A stretch of DNA of 64,000 nucleotides from Ursus arctos (GCF_023065955.2 NW_026622997.1:14984001-15048000); one strand, 5' to 3'; counted from the first letter of the stretch, positions 14,250-26,950 are shown. Program-made: numbers and translations. The notes: generated by a model from the letters alone, not told the origin.

Positions 14250-14672
14250 CTACCTCGAGACTTTTCATTATGTGAGAAAAGTAAATCGCTGTTAAGTTAC
14301 TTTTAATTAGGTTTTTTATTTCGTGTACCAAAGCATTCCTAAATTATATGCTTATGGCCTTTTCTCAGCCCTCAGTCTATTTGACTTCTTACAGTTTTGG
14401 ATCCTTCAATGCTTTCAAGGCTTTATCTAGATCTATGTAGGTGAGGCTCAAGTCCCTATTTTATGAAATGGAAAAGTAAAACAAACACATGATTTTAACA
14501 CCCACAAGGAATAATGAGCATTTTGTTAAATAAAACACAACAGCGGTAATAACCTTAGATGATTCCACCAGACCTAACCTCATTCTCATTTTTGTTTATC
14601 CCGTCCCCAGAAGCCACAGCTTTCATGAATTTTATGTGTATCTTTCCAGTTCTTTAAAAACATTTATGTACA

Positions 14673-14704
14673 GTGCTTGCTTCAGCAGCACATATACTAA
14701 AAAT
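14673..14704 (+). pseudogene. U6 snRNA 5' fragment
   Basis: GTGCTTGCTTCAGCAGCACA followed by TATACTAAAA matches the first ~31 nt of U6 with two changes (C to T, G to A). The U6 match stops abruptly and AT-rich sequence follows. It is too short to be functional. It looks like part of a chimaeric or truncated retrocopy. Confidence 0.75.
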
Positions 14705-15314
14705 ATTTATATTTACAAATTTACTTATACATAATGAAGTATTTGTGTGAGTTTATACAATGATTTAATGTATAAATAAGATGATTTCATCTCATTTTGG
14801 CTAATACTGATACCTCATTTTTTTCCTCTTATTGAATTAATTAGGATCACCAAAGCAATCTTAATTAGTAGGAATATAGTAGGCAGTCTGGTCTTAAGAA
14901 CAACTGTCCTAGCAGTCCTTCTAATATTTCAGCGTAAAGATGATGAATTATATAAGTCTTATCAGGTTAGGGAAGTTTCTTTTTATTCCTCTTTGCTAAG
15001 AGCTTTTTTTCTTCCCCCAGTCATGAGTGGTACTGAATTTTTAAGCCCATTTGGTAAATATTTCATTTCAGTTATTGCACATTGTACATTTGACAATAAT
15101 GGCTACGGACAATATTTTATAAAGTTATTTTGATGAGCATTTGTTAAAGCACTTTCAATTTTAGACTGTCATCATTTGGTTGTTGTGGTCGTCAGTCTCC
15201 AGGACTCATTCTGGAGGAAGCTGACTGCTGTGTCATAAGAGGACTCACACAACCCTCTGTAGAGGCCCATGTGAGTAGGCCACTTGTCAACCATGTGAGT
15301 GAGTGTTGTGTTGT

Positions 15315-15706
15315 GAGCTAAACTATGCCCCTCCCCCACAAATTCCTATGCTGAAGTCCTAACCCCCAGTACCTCAGAATGTGACCTTATTTGGAGATAG
15401 GGTCTTTACAGAGGCAGTGGAGTTAGAATGAAATTATTAGGGCGAACGTTAATCCAATATGACTGGTGTTCTTATAAAAAGGGGCAATTTGAACACAGAG
15501 ATAGGCACAGAGGGAAGACCGTGTGGAAGAGACATGGGGAGAAAATGTCATCCATAAGCCAAGGAGAGACCTAGAATAGATCCTCAGAAGGAACCAACCC
15601 TACTGACACTTTGATTTTAGACTTCTAGGCTCCAGAATTATAAATCGGTAAGTTTCCCTTGTTGAAGCCACAGTCTGTGGCTTAAACTTTGTTACAGCAG
15701 CCTATT
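15315..15706 (+). mobile_element. MaLR-like LTR, first copy
   Basis: Phrases AAATTCCTATGCTGAAGTCC, TAACCCCCAGTACCTCAGAA, CACAGAGGGAAGACC and AAGCCACAGTCTGTGGCTT are those of a common mammalian LTR. It is directly followed by a second homologous copy. The exact family name is not assigned. Confidence 0.55.
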
Positions 15707-16065
15707 ATCGGCTAAATTTCCCCCACCAAATCCATATGTTGAAGTCGTAAATATCTGAGTGTGATTGTATTTAGAGACAGACTTTAAAGAATTAATTAAG
15801 GTTAAATGAGGTCTTCTGGGTGGGTCCTAATCCCATATTACTAGCGTCTTTATCAGAAGAGATTAGGACACAGACAGACACAGAGGGAAGACCCTGTGAG
15901 GACACAGGGAGAGAACAGCCATCTAGAAGCCACGGAGAGAGGCTGCAGAAGAAACCACCCCTGCTGAAAGCTTAAAGTCTGACTACTAACCTGCCAGAAC
16001 TGTGAGGAGAGAAATCCCTACTTAAGCCACCCAGTCTGTGGTAGCTCGTTACAGCAGCGCTAGTC
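15707..16065 (+). mobile_element. MaLR-like LTR, second tandem copy
   Basis: Repeats the order of the previous copy (CATATGTTGAAGTCG, GTTAAATGAGGTC, CACAGAGGGAAGACC, AAGCCACCCAGTCTGTGGTA) with no internal retroviral sequence between them. Confidence 0.55.
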
Positions 16066-16701
16066 CACTCCCCCAGTGAGCCAGCTTCGAAGGGGATGCT
16101 GCGGTCCCAGGCTGGCCTTCAGATGACAGCCACCTCAGGAGACACGTGGCGCCAGAACCATCCAGCTGAGCTACTCCTAAATTCCCCACCCCCAAAAACT
16201 GAATTCGTAACTGTTTGTCCTTGTTTTAAGTCACTAAGCGTTGGGGTAATTTGTTTATGTATGATAAATAACAAATACTGTAGATTCAGAAGAAATAATT
16301 ACATTCATAATAATTAATTCTGTTTCATTGGTAAGCTTAGGAAAATAGCACGTACCATTCAGAACTCAATTTGATCTTATGAACACCATCTGATTTTGAG
16401 GCCTGTTGTTTTCAGGCAATAATAAACTCTACTGTGCATTCAACTTTAAATTCTAAACAATTTCCAAACATGACCTGCAGTTTCAGTTCCTCTTTGTTAT
16501 GCATAAAAAGCAGAGCACTTCTATTTTTTGATGTATCGACGCAGCTGGACAAACCAGACAACTGAAGCAATATACGTGGGGATAAGCAGACCTCCTTTCT
16601 GGCAGTGTTTCTCCAGAACGGCATTCCCCGTGAGCCAAACAAGCACAGGGTCTACACTAGACCTCTTTCTAAAGATAAGGAAAAGAAAGATCACAGCTTC
16701 A

Positions 16702-17042
<341 letters not shown>

Positions 17043-18734
17043 CTATAAAAGAAAAAAAACCAGAACAAGAACAAAAAATTTTCATTAAAGAATCTCTTCA
17101 AAAAATTTACTGGTAACCTAAACACAGGGAAGAATTAAAATATAAATGCGGGTGGGTTAAACATTTGTCAGTAAGTCCCTTGTGCTATGTGGAATGGGGT
17201 TCACATATAACAGACTGATAATATTCATTTATGACTGCTTCATTTACGTGGTGCTGTGCTGTTTATCCCATGAACATCTGTAAATACTGGCTTAATGATT
17301 TGTAGGATTCTTTTTATATTGAGCATAATTATAATAATATAATATAATATAAATATAAATTGGAAAATCAGACTATACTATATCCATTCTTTGAATCACT
17401 TTTTGCATTACATTTAATTTGGCCCATGGTCCCTTATGTGAAACTCCTGGGCCAGTTGTGTTTGGGATCCAGGAATCTGTACATTTTAGAAAAGTATTAT
17501 GGAGGACATAGCATATTATGTAACCCCTCCCAGGCAGCATCTTCATGTAGCTGCAGAACACTGTACGAAAAGTTCACTCAGTAAAATAAAGGAAGGCTAC
17601 ACTGGCATTACATCATTCAGGCTGCGTTACGTTGCAATGTCGTACAAATTTATTTTAAAGTGTTCATTTTTCAGAGCTTTGTGAATTTTGAAACTACAGA
17701 TCAGGGACTGTGGATTCGTATATATTAGAAGGGTACAGATTTCAGTAGGTTTTGATTTTATTACTGCAGTTAAAGAAAAACAAAATAAAGTGCTGGCTTT
17801 ACTGTGTATTCCATTACGACGTTCAGTAGTTTCCTCCCTTTGTTCCATCTTAGTTCTGTTTCAAGGAACTGCTTCTCATTTCATTCTTATATTGCTTTTA
17901 AAAATCTCTGTCATACTGTATGGTGACTAACATAATATAATAAAAAATCATTATAAAAATAAATAAATAAAAAAAATAAAAATCTCTGTCATTCTGTTAC
18001 AAGGCTTTATGCTGAGTTGCAGGTGGTAACAAAATGCTTGGCACCATTAAAATTGTTTTAAAATGCCTTTTATAATTTGATGCTTCTTTCAAAGATTACT
18101 TTTCTTTCACTGTAGCACTGTTTCATTTCCACAAAATAAAATCATAGAAATCATTTCTCTATTATATGCAGAAATTTAGGGCCCACAGGATATAGTGTGG
18201 TCGTCAAAGTACCTAAGACTTCCAGGAGTAGGCTTTCAGGAGGAAGAAGCAAAAGTGCAGGGAAGGACAATAAAACTATGTTGTTTCCTGTTATGGGGAA
18301 TGTATTTGTCCATAGGAAAGGGGGAAAGAACCTGTGGGACTTTGAAGTAACAGGGTGGGGGTGTATTAGAGTATCATTTGTTTTACTTCATATAGATAAT
18401 ACCCCCTTGAAAGTCATGTGTGAATTAATTTAGGCTGTGCTAATGGTGGCCAGGATCTTAAAAAAGATCACAATAGTAGATTCCGTATCTATTTAGGAGT
18501 TCTTTTTCAGCTTAAGTCTGAGCAGATGGTCTTAACAGATGCCAGCAAATGATTCCCCATTTGCCTGAAAATGGAATTTTTTGTAATTATACATACACAA
18601 GGAATCAAAATAGTAAGGCATTTATAGAAAGGAAGTCAGCACTCCTTCCGCATGGTTCCTGACCCAAACATGTATTTGCTTTTCTTAATTGTTTTCTTTA
18701 TCTGCATAAGGAAATATATTTTTGAAAAATCTTT

Positions 18735-18850
18735 TGGTTTTTTTTTAAGATTTTATTTTTAAGCAATCACTACATCCAACATGGGGCTTGAACTCATAAC
18801 CCCACGACTCTTGAGTCACATGCTCTTCCCACTGAGCCAGCTGGGCACCT
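18735..18850 (-). mobile_element. Short SINEC, older type
   Basis: T-run, AAGATTTTATTTTTAAG, then ATGGGGCTTGAACTCA ... CACTGAGCCAGCTGGGCACC. It lacks the CT/GA-rich middle. Confidence 0.85.
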
Positions 18851-20333
18851 CTGGGTTGTTTGTTTTGTACTATGTGTTATGATTAAATAAAATAGAGACT
18901 AAAATGTATTTATTCTTATTTAGAATTTTATTAAGTCAGTATTTTGCAATTTGTTATCAACATGTTAAATTGTTTGTCGTCTTTTCTAGCTTATCTTACT
19001 TGAGGTGACGTACACCTCCCTTTTATGGAAAAGTGCTCTCTATAGATTTACTGATCCCTTCTGGCTAAGTAACAATATAGAGAATATATTTATCCATAAG
19101 GCCAGAGTGTTCGTGTCAGTAGGTTTGTAATCTATAATATAACGTATCTATAATCAATCAGACAATCAATGATGGAGTCAGTCTAGTACTTGCATTAGGT
19201 TTGAGGCTGCTTATTTTTTGTAGGGTAGTCCCCAGCTTCTAAACAACCCATTCTTACTGGCTTTCACAATCACTGATGCAGCTAAAGGAACTCCCCCACC
19301 CCCGCTTTGCTTCAAAACCATGCAGTCTGCCCCACAATGGAAACTGCCCACCCCCACCTCCACTTTAAGATTCCTAACCCAATTCCCTACCCTAAAATAC
19401 CAAGATGCTCCTGACCAAATGGAAATTGCAAGTAGTGCTCCCTACCCTACTAGACACTGAGGCTGCACCTGGCTCTATAGCCAGAAGGACACTGTAAAAA
19501 TAATAGGCCAGAAACAGTGGAGGGAAAGAAAGAAAGTAGGAGCTCCCTTGATGAAAATTAATTTCTTAATTCAGAAATTCAATGGGGTAATAACATCATC
19601 TTTTCTTTCATGTTAATAATGTAATTGAGGACAAGCACTGAGGGTCTGATTGGCAGGAAGAATGTAGGCAGTTCTGGAAAAGGACATACTGCTTGAAAAG
19701 GGAATGAAAGAGAGAGCTGCCCAGGTGGGAACAGAAATGCAGAGGTGAGAGGGTGCAAGAAACAATAGTCACAATTTTACCTTGCAGTGACTTAACTTCC
19801 AAAAGTGGAATTAATTTCCTCTTTATCTTCCATTATTAAGACCATCAACCACCACCATTATTAGCACTACAGATCATTCACTCATTGATGACTTTCTGCA
19901 TTGGCCTGGAAACCCAACCATTTTTGGAGTGGGAACTGTAGAAACTTCACGCCAAGCCTAACCAACCACTTTCCAAATAAACACTGGAAACACAGTCTCA
20001 AGTGAGGGTGGCTACAGAATAGGGTCTACTTACATTCAGGAATAAGCAACGGGGCACAGCCATTTCTCAGCTTCTGTCATTTACAGGGTGGAGTGATGAA
20101 AATTATGGATATGACACAGATTTTAAAAATGTCTGATTTGTAGCTCTCAGAGAATCTGTCCAGTTTAAGCCCTACCTAACCTTTAAGTAAAACAAGTTTA
20201 TATATACTCCCAAACAAAAACCTTAGAGAGGCCTCTTTTGAGTCATGTTAAGTACAAAACAGATCGTTTTCCAGGGTTAGGAGCCGACCATTTCAGTTGT
20301 CCCCGTATTCTCCTTGAAAATATAAAGGCAACA

Positions 20334-20525
20334 GGGGCATCTGCATGGTTCAGCCGTTAAGCGCCTGCCTTTGGCTCAGGTCATGATCTCAGGGTCCTGG
20401 GATCGAACCCCACATCAGGGAGCCTGTTTCTCTCTCTCCCTCTCCCTCTGCCTGCTGCTCCCCCTACTTGTGCTCTCTCTCCCTCTGTCAAATAAAGAAA
20501 TAAAATCTTAAAAAAAAAAAAAAAA
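20334..20525 (+). mobile_element. SINEC
   Basis: Head GGGGCATCTGCATGGTTCAG, CT-rich middle and an 18-base A run at the tail. Confidence 0.92.
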
Positions 20526-20856
20526 GAAAAAATACAGACAATGGCCTCGTGTAAAGAGGCACAGATATCAAGGTGAAGAGTTTTTTTCTTTTTAATCATT
20601 ATTCCCGTATTTCTACTCACTGATGGCACATAAACAGCTTTTAATCAGTGTACCATAGCAAGCTCCAAAGCTAATGACTAGTCAAAAGCAACAGATGTAA
20701 GTTAAGAAAACATAGGTTGCTTACAGGTCCCCAGTTCATACACAATAATATTTCTCTACAGGTTACATTTATTCTTCTCTGTCGATCTACGGAAGACAAA
20801 TTCTGCCAGAGATGTATTAACATGACTTCTTATGTATGTGAGTATTTCCATCTCTA

Positions 20857-21405
20857 CAGTTGACTCTTGAACAACGTGGGTTTGAACTGTACAAGTCACT
20901 TATATGCAGATTTTTTCCAATCAATACCGTACAGTACTGTAAATGTATTTTCTTTCTGATTTTCTTAATAACATGTTCTTTTGTCTAGCTTACTTTGTTG
21001 GAAGAAAACAGTATACAATACGCATACAAAATATGTGTTCATTAACAGTTTATGTCATCAGTAAGGTTTCTGGTTGACAGTGGGCTATTAGGTTTTTGGT
21101 GAGTCAAAAATTACACTGGAGGGGCGCCTGCGTGGCTCAGTTGTTAAGTGTCTGCCTTCGGCCCAGGTCATGATCCCAGGGTCCTGGGATAGAGCCCACA
21201 TCTGGCTCCCTGCTCAGCTGGAAGCCTGCTTCTCCCTCTCCCACTCCCCCTGCCTGTGTTCCCTCTCTCTCTCCCTCTCTCTCTTTCACTCTCTCTGTCG
21301 AATAAATAAAATCTTTAAAAAATTTTTTTAAAATTACACTAGAATTTTCTACCATGTGGAGGTTCACACCTCTAATCCCTGCATTGTTCAAGGGTCAACT
21401 GTATA
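20857..21405. mobile_element. Tigger-like DNA transposon, SINE-interrupted
   Basis: Terminal inverted repeats: ACAGTTGACTCTTGAACAAC at the left and GTTCAAGGGTCAACTGTA at the right. A young SINEC sits inside at 21118-21329. Superfamily (TcMar-Tigger) from memory. Confidence 0.7.
21118..21329 (+). mobile_element. SINEC nested in Tigger-like element
   Basis: GGGGCGCCTGCGTGGCTCAG head. The perfect 11-bp duplication AAAATTACACT lies at 21107-21117 and 21330-21340. Confidence 0.95.
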
Positions 21406-22489
21406 TATATTTCCATATATATGTATATATATGCAACAAGGCAGAACACAAGTAAAAGTAATACAACTATGATCTTTAATTTAACAGAACTGTTAGGAAC
21501 TTGGAATTTTCTACAATTAAGCTACAATATTTAGTGACTTTCCTGTAGCTAAACAAACCTTATATTTCGATTTAAAGAAAGAATTAGAGGCTCAATTATA
21601 GACCTACATTAAATAGATACCCTTATAATTTCTCTCCCATTATATTTTTCTTCTTTTTATATAAGTGCACAATTACTGTGTATTTAAGTGCACAATTACT
21701 GTAAACTTAAGCTGTATTCTCAGTAGCTTCTGCCAGCTAACAGGGATTTAGGATTAAAGAAGATTAACACAGAGGGCAAATGGAGGGTAAAACTTGTGTC
21801 TGCCAATCACTGAACAGATAACCTTTGGAAATCTTCAATTTGTCTTTGCAGAACCTACTGTAAGATATCACTCCAACGCTGACATTAACGTTTGTTTAAA
21901 AAATAATGACGTTTTAAAAATCACTAAGTTTAAGAGCAAAACAAAAAAAAAGGTTTCAAAGTAACCAAGACATATGTTTACAAAGATTGAAAGGAGAGCT
22001 TTCACAGTGGGACAACAAAGATTTCGCGTTTAAAAAAATAACGGCATTGTGCTTTGTGCTAACGTTCACACATTATTTTTAAACTAAACAAAATAAAAAA
22101 ACACCCCAAGGAAGAGATCAAACATCCTTGCGCAAGGCCAAATTTGCATAGGCAGATAGGTGGCCGCCTTGGGGTGGGGGTTCTCCCTTCCCCAAATGCT
22201 TCGGTGAATTGGGGGCCGGCGGACGTAAAGGGAAGTCTGAAGGCTGGAGAGTAATTTGTTACTTTGGCTCAGAGAATTTCGTTATCATAGGTCAGATATC
22301 TGCTCATTTGAAATGATTATCTAAATATAATTAATCTCCTTTAGAATTGAAATTTCAAGCTCCTAAAATTCAGTTTTATTGCTCCCCACTTCCCTGCCCC
22401 CTCCCGACTCTGTCCCTAAATTAAAATTTGTTATCTGCGGTAAGAAAGTTTTCATCACGCCGACTCTCTCTTCTTTTTTCGCAAACTAG

Positions 22490-23460
22490 GGCCCTTTAAA
22501 AGACTCCTGGGGCCGGGGTCCTACTGGTGTGCGGGAAAGCGGTGGTCCCCGGGGCCCTGGTGTCCGGCCGCAGCCGGCGAGTGATCCCCTGGCACACCTG
22601 CAGCCGGCTTGGCGGGGCACTGCTGGGCGCCCCCCAGGGCCACCCTGCTCCGGGATTCCGCTGGGAGTCATTTGGGATGCACGAATGAGGACGGAATTTA
22701 GACCCAGTTTTCTTTCTTTTCCTTCCTTTTCCTTCCTTTTTTATTTTGTAGTAGTTCTGAACTCAATTCCGCTGCCTTCCCGAGACGCGATCCCGTGTCT
22801 CACTCCTGTTCTCACTCCTGAGGTAGTTTCCCCTCCAGCCCCGGCAGTAGAGCGAGCGGTGGAGGCGGGGAGGGGGGCGTAGGGGAATCAAAACGGAGAG
22901 GTTCGGGGTCGGGGGTCCTCACACTGAGGGATGCCTGTTGTCTTCCTTCCTTACACCCGGAATCTACCCCGCCATCAAGGAGCGCGGAAAAGTGGTCCAA
23001 GGGACCTGGGGAGAGCAAGGAAAGAAGTAGGCGCAGAAGGACCCTCCCCCCGCTACGCCCCCGCCCCCGCCCCTCGGGTCCTTCTCCCTCCGGTCCCTTC
23101 CCCTACCAGTGTCCAGGCCCCTTCTCTCCGCGGAGGTTGGCCCTAGTAGGTCGGGGCGCCGAGGGGACATGCCGGGCGGGCCTCGCAGGACAGGCTCGAG
23201 CTGGATCGGACAGAGGGTGGCGGCCCCGCAGCCCGCTCGGGATTACCTGCCCTGCACGGGCCGCTTACCTCTCTCGCTCCCTTGTGAAGCTCTGGCGTCT
23301 TGTGTGTTTCGTCTCCTAGGAAACGGCGGGGGGGTGCGCAGGCTTCTGCGCTTCCTGCCTGCTTACACCCCGCCCACAGGGGGCGTGGTCATCCCGGACA
23401 AATCCGCCCCGTCCTGCAAGCCCCGCCTCCCTCGGGGAAGGGCTTCCTTTAACACCTGGG
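22490..23460 (-). promoter_or_regulatory. MAK: CpG-rich block, probable MAK promoter and exon 1
   Basis: This is a ~1-kb stretch with much higher G+C and CpG density than the flanks, with GGGCGG/CCGCCC-like boxes. It lies 5.5-6.6 kb upstream of the MAK start-codon exon. No other gene nearby could own it. Good minus-strand donors (AGAG|GTAAGC with GT at 23268-23267, and GCAG|GTAATC with GT at 23246-23245) could end a non-coding exon 1. The transcription start is not determinable from sequence. Open frames across the block have no recognisable product. Confidence 0.6.
23311..23324. promoter_or_regulatory. RFX X-box-like imperfect palindrome
   Basis: GTCTCCTAGGAAAC has two half-sites around a TA spacer. 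It resembles the mammalian RFX consensus GTNRCC-(0-3)-RGYAAC with one mismatch per half. It lies in the CpG block, 43 bases upstream of the best predicted exon-1 donor on the minus strand. RFX factors drive many ciliary and spermatogenic genes, which fits MAK, but binding is inferred. Confidence 0.4.
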
Positions 23461-23984
23461 CGTCTCTAGAGCTGGTGCTCTATTTGGGGCTTGAGAAAGT
23501 CTTGGTTACCTTTACAGTTTTTTTGTAGGAAGTTGATTTGTTTGCCCTTTATTCTGTTTTACTTTTGTTTGGATTCATCCTACAAAAGAATTTGATTAGT
23601 TAAATCTGGTTTGCAGACTTGGAAAGGGCAGAAGAAAGATACATGTTTGGCTATCCTTGTATTTGCTTATGCATATAGCACCTGGGGGAAAATTGCTCTT
23701 GGATTGCAGTCCCTTGTATCAGTCAACTGTTCAGGTATGTGTTACCTCCTAGGCTGCACTTCTAAATTTGTTACTTACTAATTCAGAGAACCTACAAAGT
23801 ATCAGAGCATTAGTGGTCATTCCAAGATAAACTAATGTGTTTGTGTAAATAAATAAGTAAACAGTAACTAGTCTAGAATTGTGAGAGGAGGACAAACTTG
23901 TGTTACTGCAAAAAAATGTCCAGATTGGCTAGCAAGAAGGGTCCATGAATCAGAAGTATGAGAGATGAGGCAGCGATGTATCCA

Positions 23985-24650
23985 TTTAGTAATTATCTAT
24001 GAGATATCAACCCTGGGCTTGGCATTAGGATAATGCCAAAGTCAACAAGACAGATATGCTCATGGCCCTCTTGCAGTATAAAGAAAAATAGGCAGAGAAG
24101 CAAAAAGCTTTTAAATTACATCATGGAGCTCTTACATGCCCAGTTATGAAGCCTAGGACTTACCATGCATTAAAGGGGTAACTAATGAAGAATTTTCCAC
24201 AGAGGAGTGACGTGTTCATATCCGCATTTCAGAAAGATCACAAAAGCAGCAGTGGGTAGGGCAAATTTCAGCAAAGAATCTGGAGGCAAGAGAAAGAAAA
24301 GCAGGTGATGGCAATTGATCAGGAAGAAATGATGAGGATCCAACTACAGCAGTGATGATGGAAACAGAAGAGAAAAGGACGGAATTTAAGGGATATTTAG
24401 GAGTTAATATTGACAGGCCCATCTGGCTTAGGTGAGTGGTAGACAGTGGTGTCTGAAACTAAACTGAGAAACATTGGAAGAGAAGCAGAGTTGTAGGTGC
24501 AATATGGGAGAAATCATAAGGCCAGTTGTGCAAATTTTGAGTTTGAGGAAAATCCAAATGGAGGTTATGAGAGGATATATTGAAACAGATTTATAATTTA
24601 AGGTTGGAAGAGCTGGAAATACTGGAACCATAGCTGAAGTCCAAGGGTGT
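23985..24650 (-). mobile_element. L2 fragment
   Basis: Reverse-complement L2: GGGCTTGGCATTAGGATAAT, GAGGAGTGACGTGTTCATAT, AGAAAGATCACAAAAGCAGC. Confidence 0.55.
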
Positions 24651-24879
24651 GGATGAGATAAACTAAGAAGAAAGGAGAACTGGAATTCTGGAAAACTCTT
24701 TAAATACTTTAAAGCATGGGGAAGAAAAATGGAGATGTGGGAGAGTGAAGGACTGAAAAAGGAAATTCAGAGAAGTAGCAGGAGATTCCTGGAAAAAAAA
24801 AGATATTTTGGACTGAAAACAGTAGGTTAAAAAAAAGAAGCAGCAGCAAGGAGGAAAACAAGAAGAGGATATGATAGTA

Positions 24880-26470
24880 GACTAGATCCTTTGAAGAACC
24901 CTTTTGATTTGAAACTACGCCATCATGCTTGAGGCATGGTTTTTAAACTCATTGCAATAGGAAGAACAGATCTCCAAGCACTCCCAACTCCTTCTAAGAG
25001 GTACCTGATACTCGAGCAAGAACAATAAACATATATGAAAGGCAGAACTGGCCCAAAGGCAAATCTACCTTCAGCACAGCAACAAGAAGACGAAGCCTGG
25101 ACCAGTGGCCAAGGGGCTGAGCTGAACCAGAAACTAGAAAATTAACCAGAGAAACTGGGAAGGGGCCAAAATGGTCTCAGGGCAGTAGTGCCATCTAAAT
25201 CTCAGAAGAACACAAATCGTCTCTGGAGAAAGCATCTTCAATTTAGGCACCCAGGTTTTTCACAAAATATCAGCTTATAACGGCATGAAAAAATAACCCC
25301 CTCAAATGAGAATTAGCGGAAAAAGCAATGATATGTTTAGACTTTTGAGGGTTTCAGAAATTGGAGATATCAGTTTGAATATAAAATAATTATGTGTAAA
25401 AGTATACAGGACAGCATACAGAATCACAAAAATGGACAAAAACTGACCAGGAATATTAGAAAAAAACTGTTGAAAGTGAACATAATAATTACTGACATAC
25501 ATTTGTTAAAAAGCAAATGAGTTAAACAGCATATCAGAACCAAAGGAAGAATTGAGGAACTGGCAAAAAATCTGCAGCAATCACTCAGCATGTAGCACAA
25601 AGACATGAAATAGGAGATGTTAATGACAGACTCAGAGACAAGATGGAAAGAACAAGGAACTCTAATGTATGTCTAAGCAGAGTCTAAGAAGTAGAGAATA
25701 AAGAGATTGGAGGAGAGGCAATTTTTGCAAAATCATGGCTGAGTACTTTCTACAATCGATTAAAGATACAAGTCCACAGATAAAGAAGGCACAATGAAGG
25801 CCAAGCAGGGCAAGTTAAAAGGTAGTCACATCAAGGCACAAATTAGCGAAACTGCAGAATGCCAAAGACAAGACAAACGTAAGAGCAGCCAAGGAGAAGA
25901 GAAATGACCTAGGAAGGAAGAGCAATAGACTGACAGCACACCTGTCCATATTAAAAATGAAAACTGAAAGATGACATGAAAATTCCCCCTTAAGGGGTGC
26001 CTGGGTGGCTCTGCCCAACTCTTGATTTTGGCTCAGGTCCTGATCTCAGGGTCAGGAGATCAAGCCCTACATTTGGCTCCGCACTCAGTAGGGAGTCGCT
26101 TGAGATTCTCTCTCTCTCCCTCTGCCCCTCCCCCTGCTGGCGCTCTTGCTCTTTCTCTAAAATTAAATAAATAAATCTTAAAAAAAAATTGTCCCTCAAG
26201 TGAAAATGAAACTAACGAACATTTCCCTTCAAAGTAATGAGAAGAAATAACTGTCAAACTAGAATCGTACCTAAGAAAACTATTTTTCAAGAGTACCAGC
26301 AAATAGATACATTCTCAGATTTTTTAAAAAATGAGGCCTATTATAATGCACCTACTTTGAAAGGATTTCTAGAAACTGTACTTTAGGAAGAAGGAATGTA
26401 ATCCCAGAAGGAAGGGCTGAGCTGCAAAAAGATAGTATGAGCAAAGAAACTGATGCATGTATAAACATAA
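24880..26470 (+). mobile_element. HAL1/L1 ORF1-like remains
   Basis: Purine-rich sense text such as GAGTACCAGCAAATAGATAC, CAAAGTAATGAGAAGAAATA, ACTGTCAAACTAGAATCGTA and GGATTTCTAGAAACTGTACT resembles a half-L1 ORF1 3' region. It is split by a SINE at ~25996-26188 and broken by many stops. Confidence 0.45.
25996..26188 (+). mobile_element. SINEC, internally deleted head
   Basis: GGGGTGCCTGGGTGGCTCTGCCC: about 10-15 bases of the tRNA-like part after GGCTC are missing compared with other copies. It is inserted in the HAL1-like repeat. Confidence 0.9.
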
Positions 26471-26864
26471 AAAATATTCTCGGGGTAAAATAACGGTTAT
26501 TAATAATTATTATTAATAATTTATGGAGTTAATAATATGAACCACAATACAGGTTCCCCCTGCTATCCAAGAGTAGAGCACTCCTATGAAAATTTGTAAG
26601 CCAAAATGGCATAAAGCAAAGAAACAATTACCATTAATTTATATGGAAAAATTTTTAAGCATTCCTAGCCCCCAAAAATAGCCTTTCTTCATTAGGCTTC
26701 TCTGATACTATAGGACACAGCTTGCTAATGCGATAAAATGTGTTCATTAGAATTGTTATTTAGAATTTGTTGATGACCTCAGGGATGAAAATTTCAGCAG
26801 GGACAGGTGATTTGGTTAAAGTTAGGTAAACTTTTTTAAAATCTCCCTACCACCTTTTACTGAC

Positions 26865-26950
26865 CATGGTTATTCTTTTTCTCTGGGCAAAGTACTTAGT
26901 ATCTCTGATGCTCATGTTCTTTGCTGTGAAATGGGCTAATGATGCATAAC
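26865..26950 (+). mobile_element. MIR fragment
   Basis: GGGCAAAGTACTTAGTATCTC..GTGAAATGGGCTAATGATGC resembles the MIR 3' half. Confidence 0.5.

Larger units (their letters stand above)
17043..22489. other. MAK: Inferred MAK intron 1
   Basis: Between the CpG block and the start-codon exon. It holds AT-rich unique sequence, a short SINE, two full SINEs and a Tigger-like element. No coding exon was found; short frames lack recognisable products. Confidence 0.5.

Noticed and set aside
17146..17153. ATGCGGGT, a perfect GCM-binding octamer in MAK intron 1
   Set aside because: A single 8-mer is expected by chance about twice in 64 kb on both strands; no cluster or context supports function.
22529..23528. 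Open frames of 117-139 codons across the CpG block
   Set aside because: GC-rich sequence has few stops; translations show no domain or splice-consistent extension and overlap on both strands.
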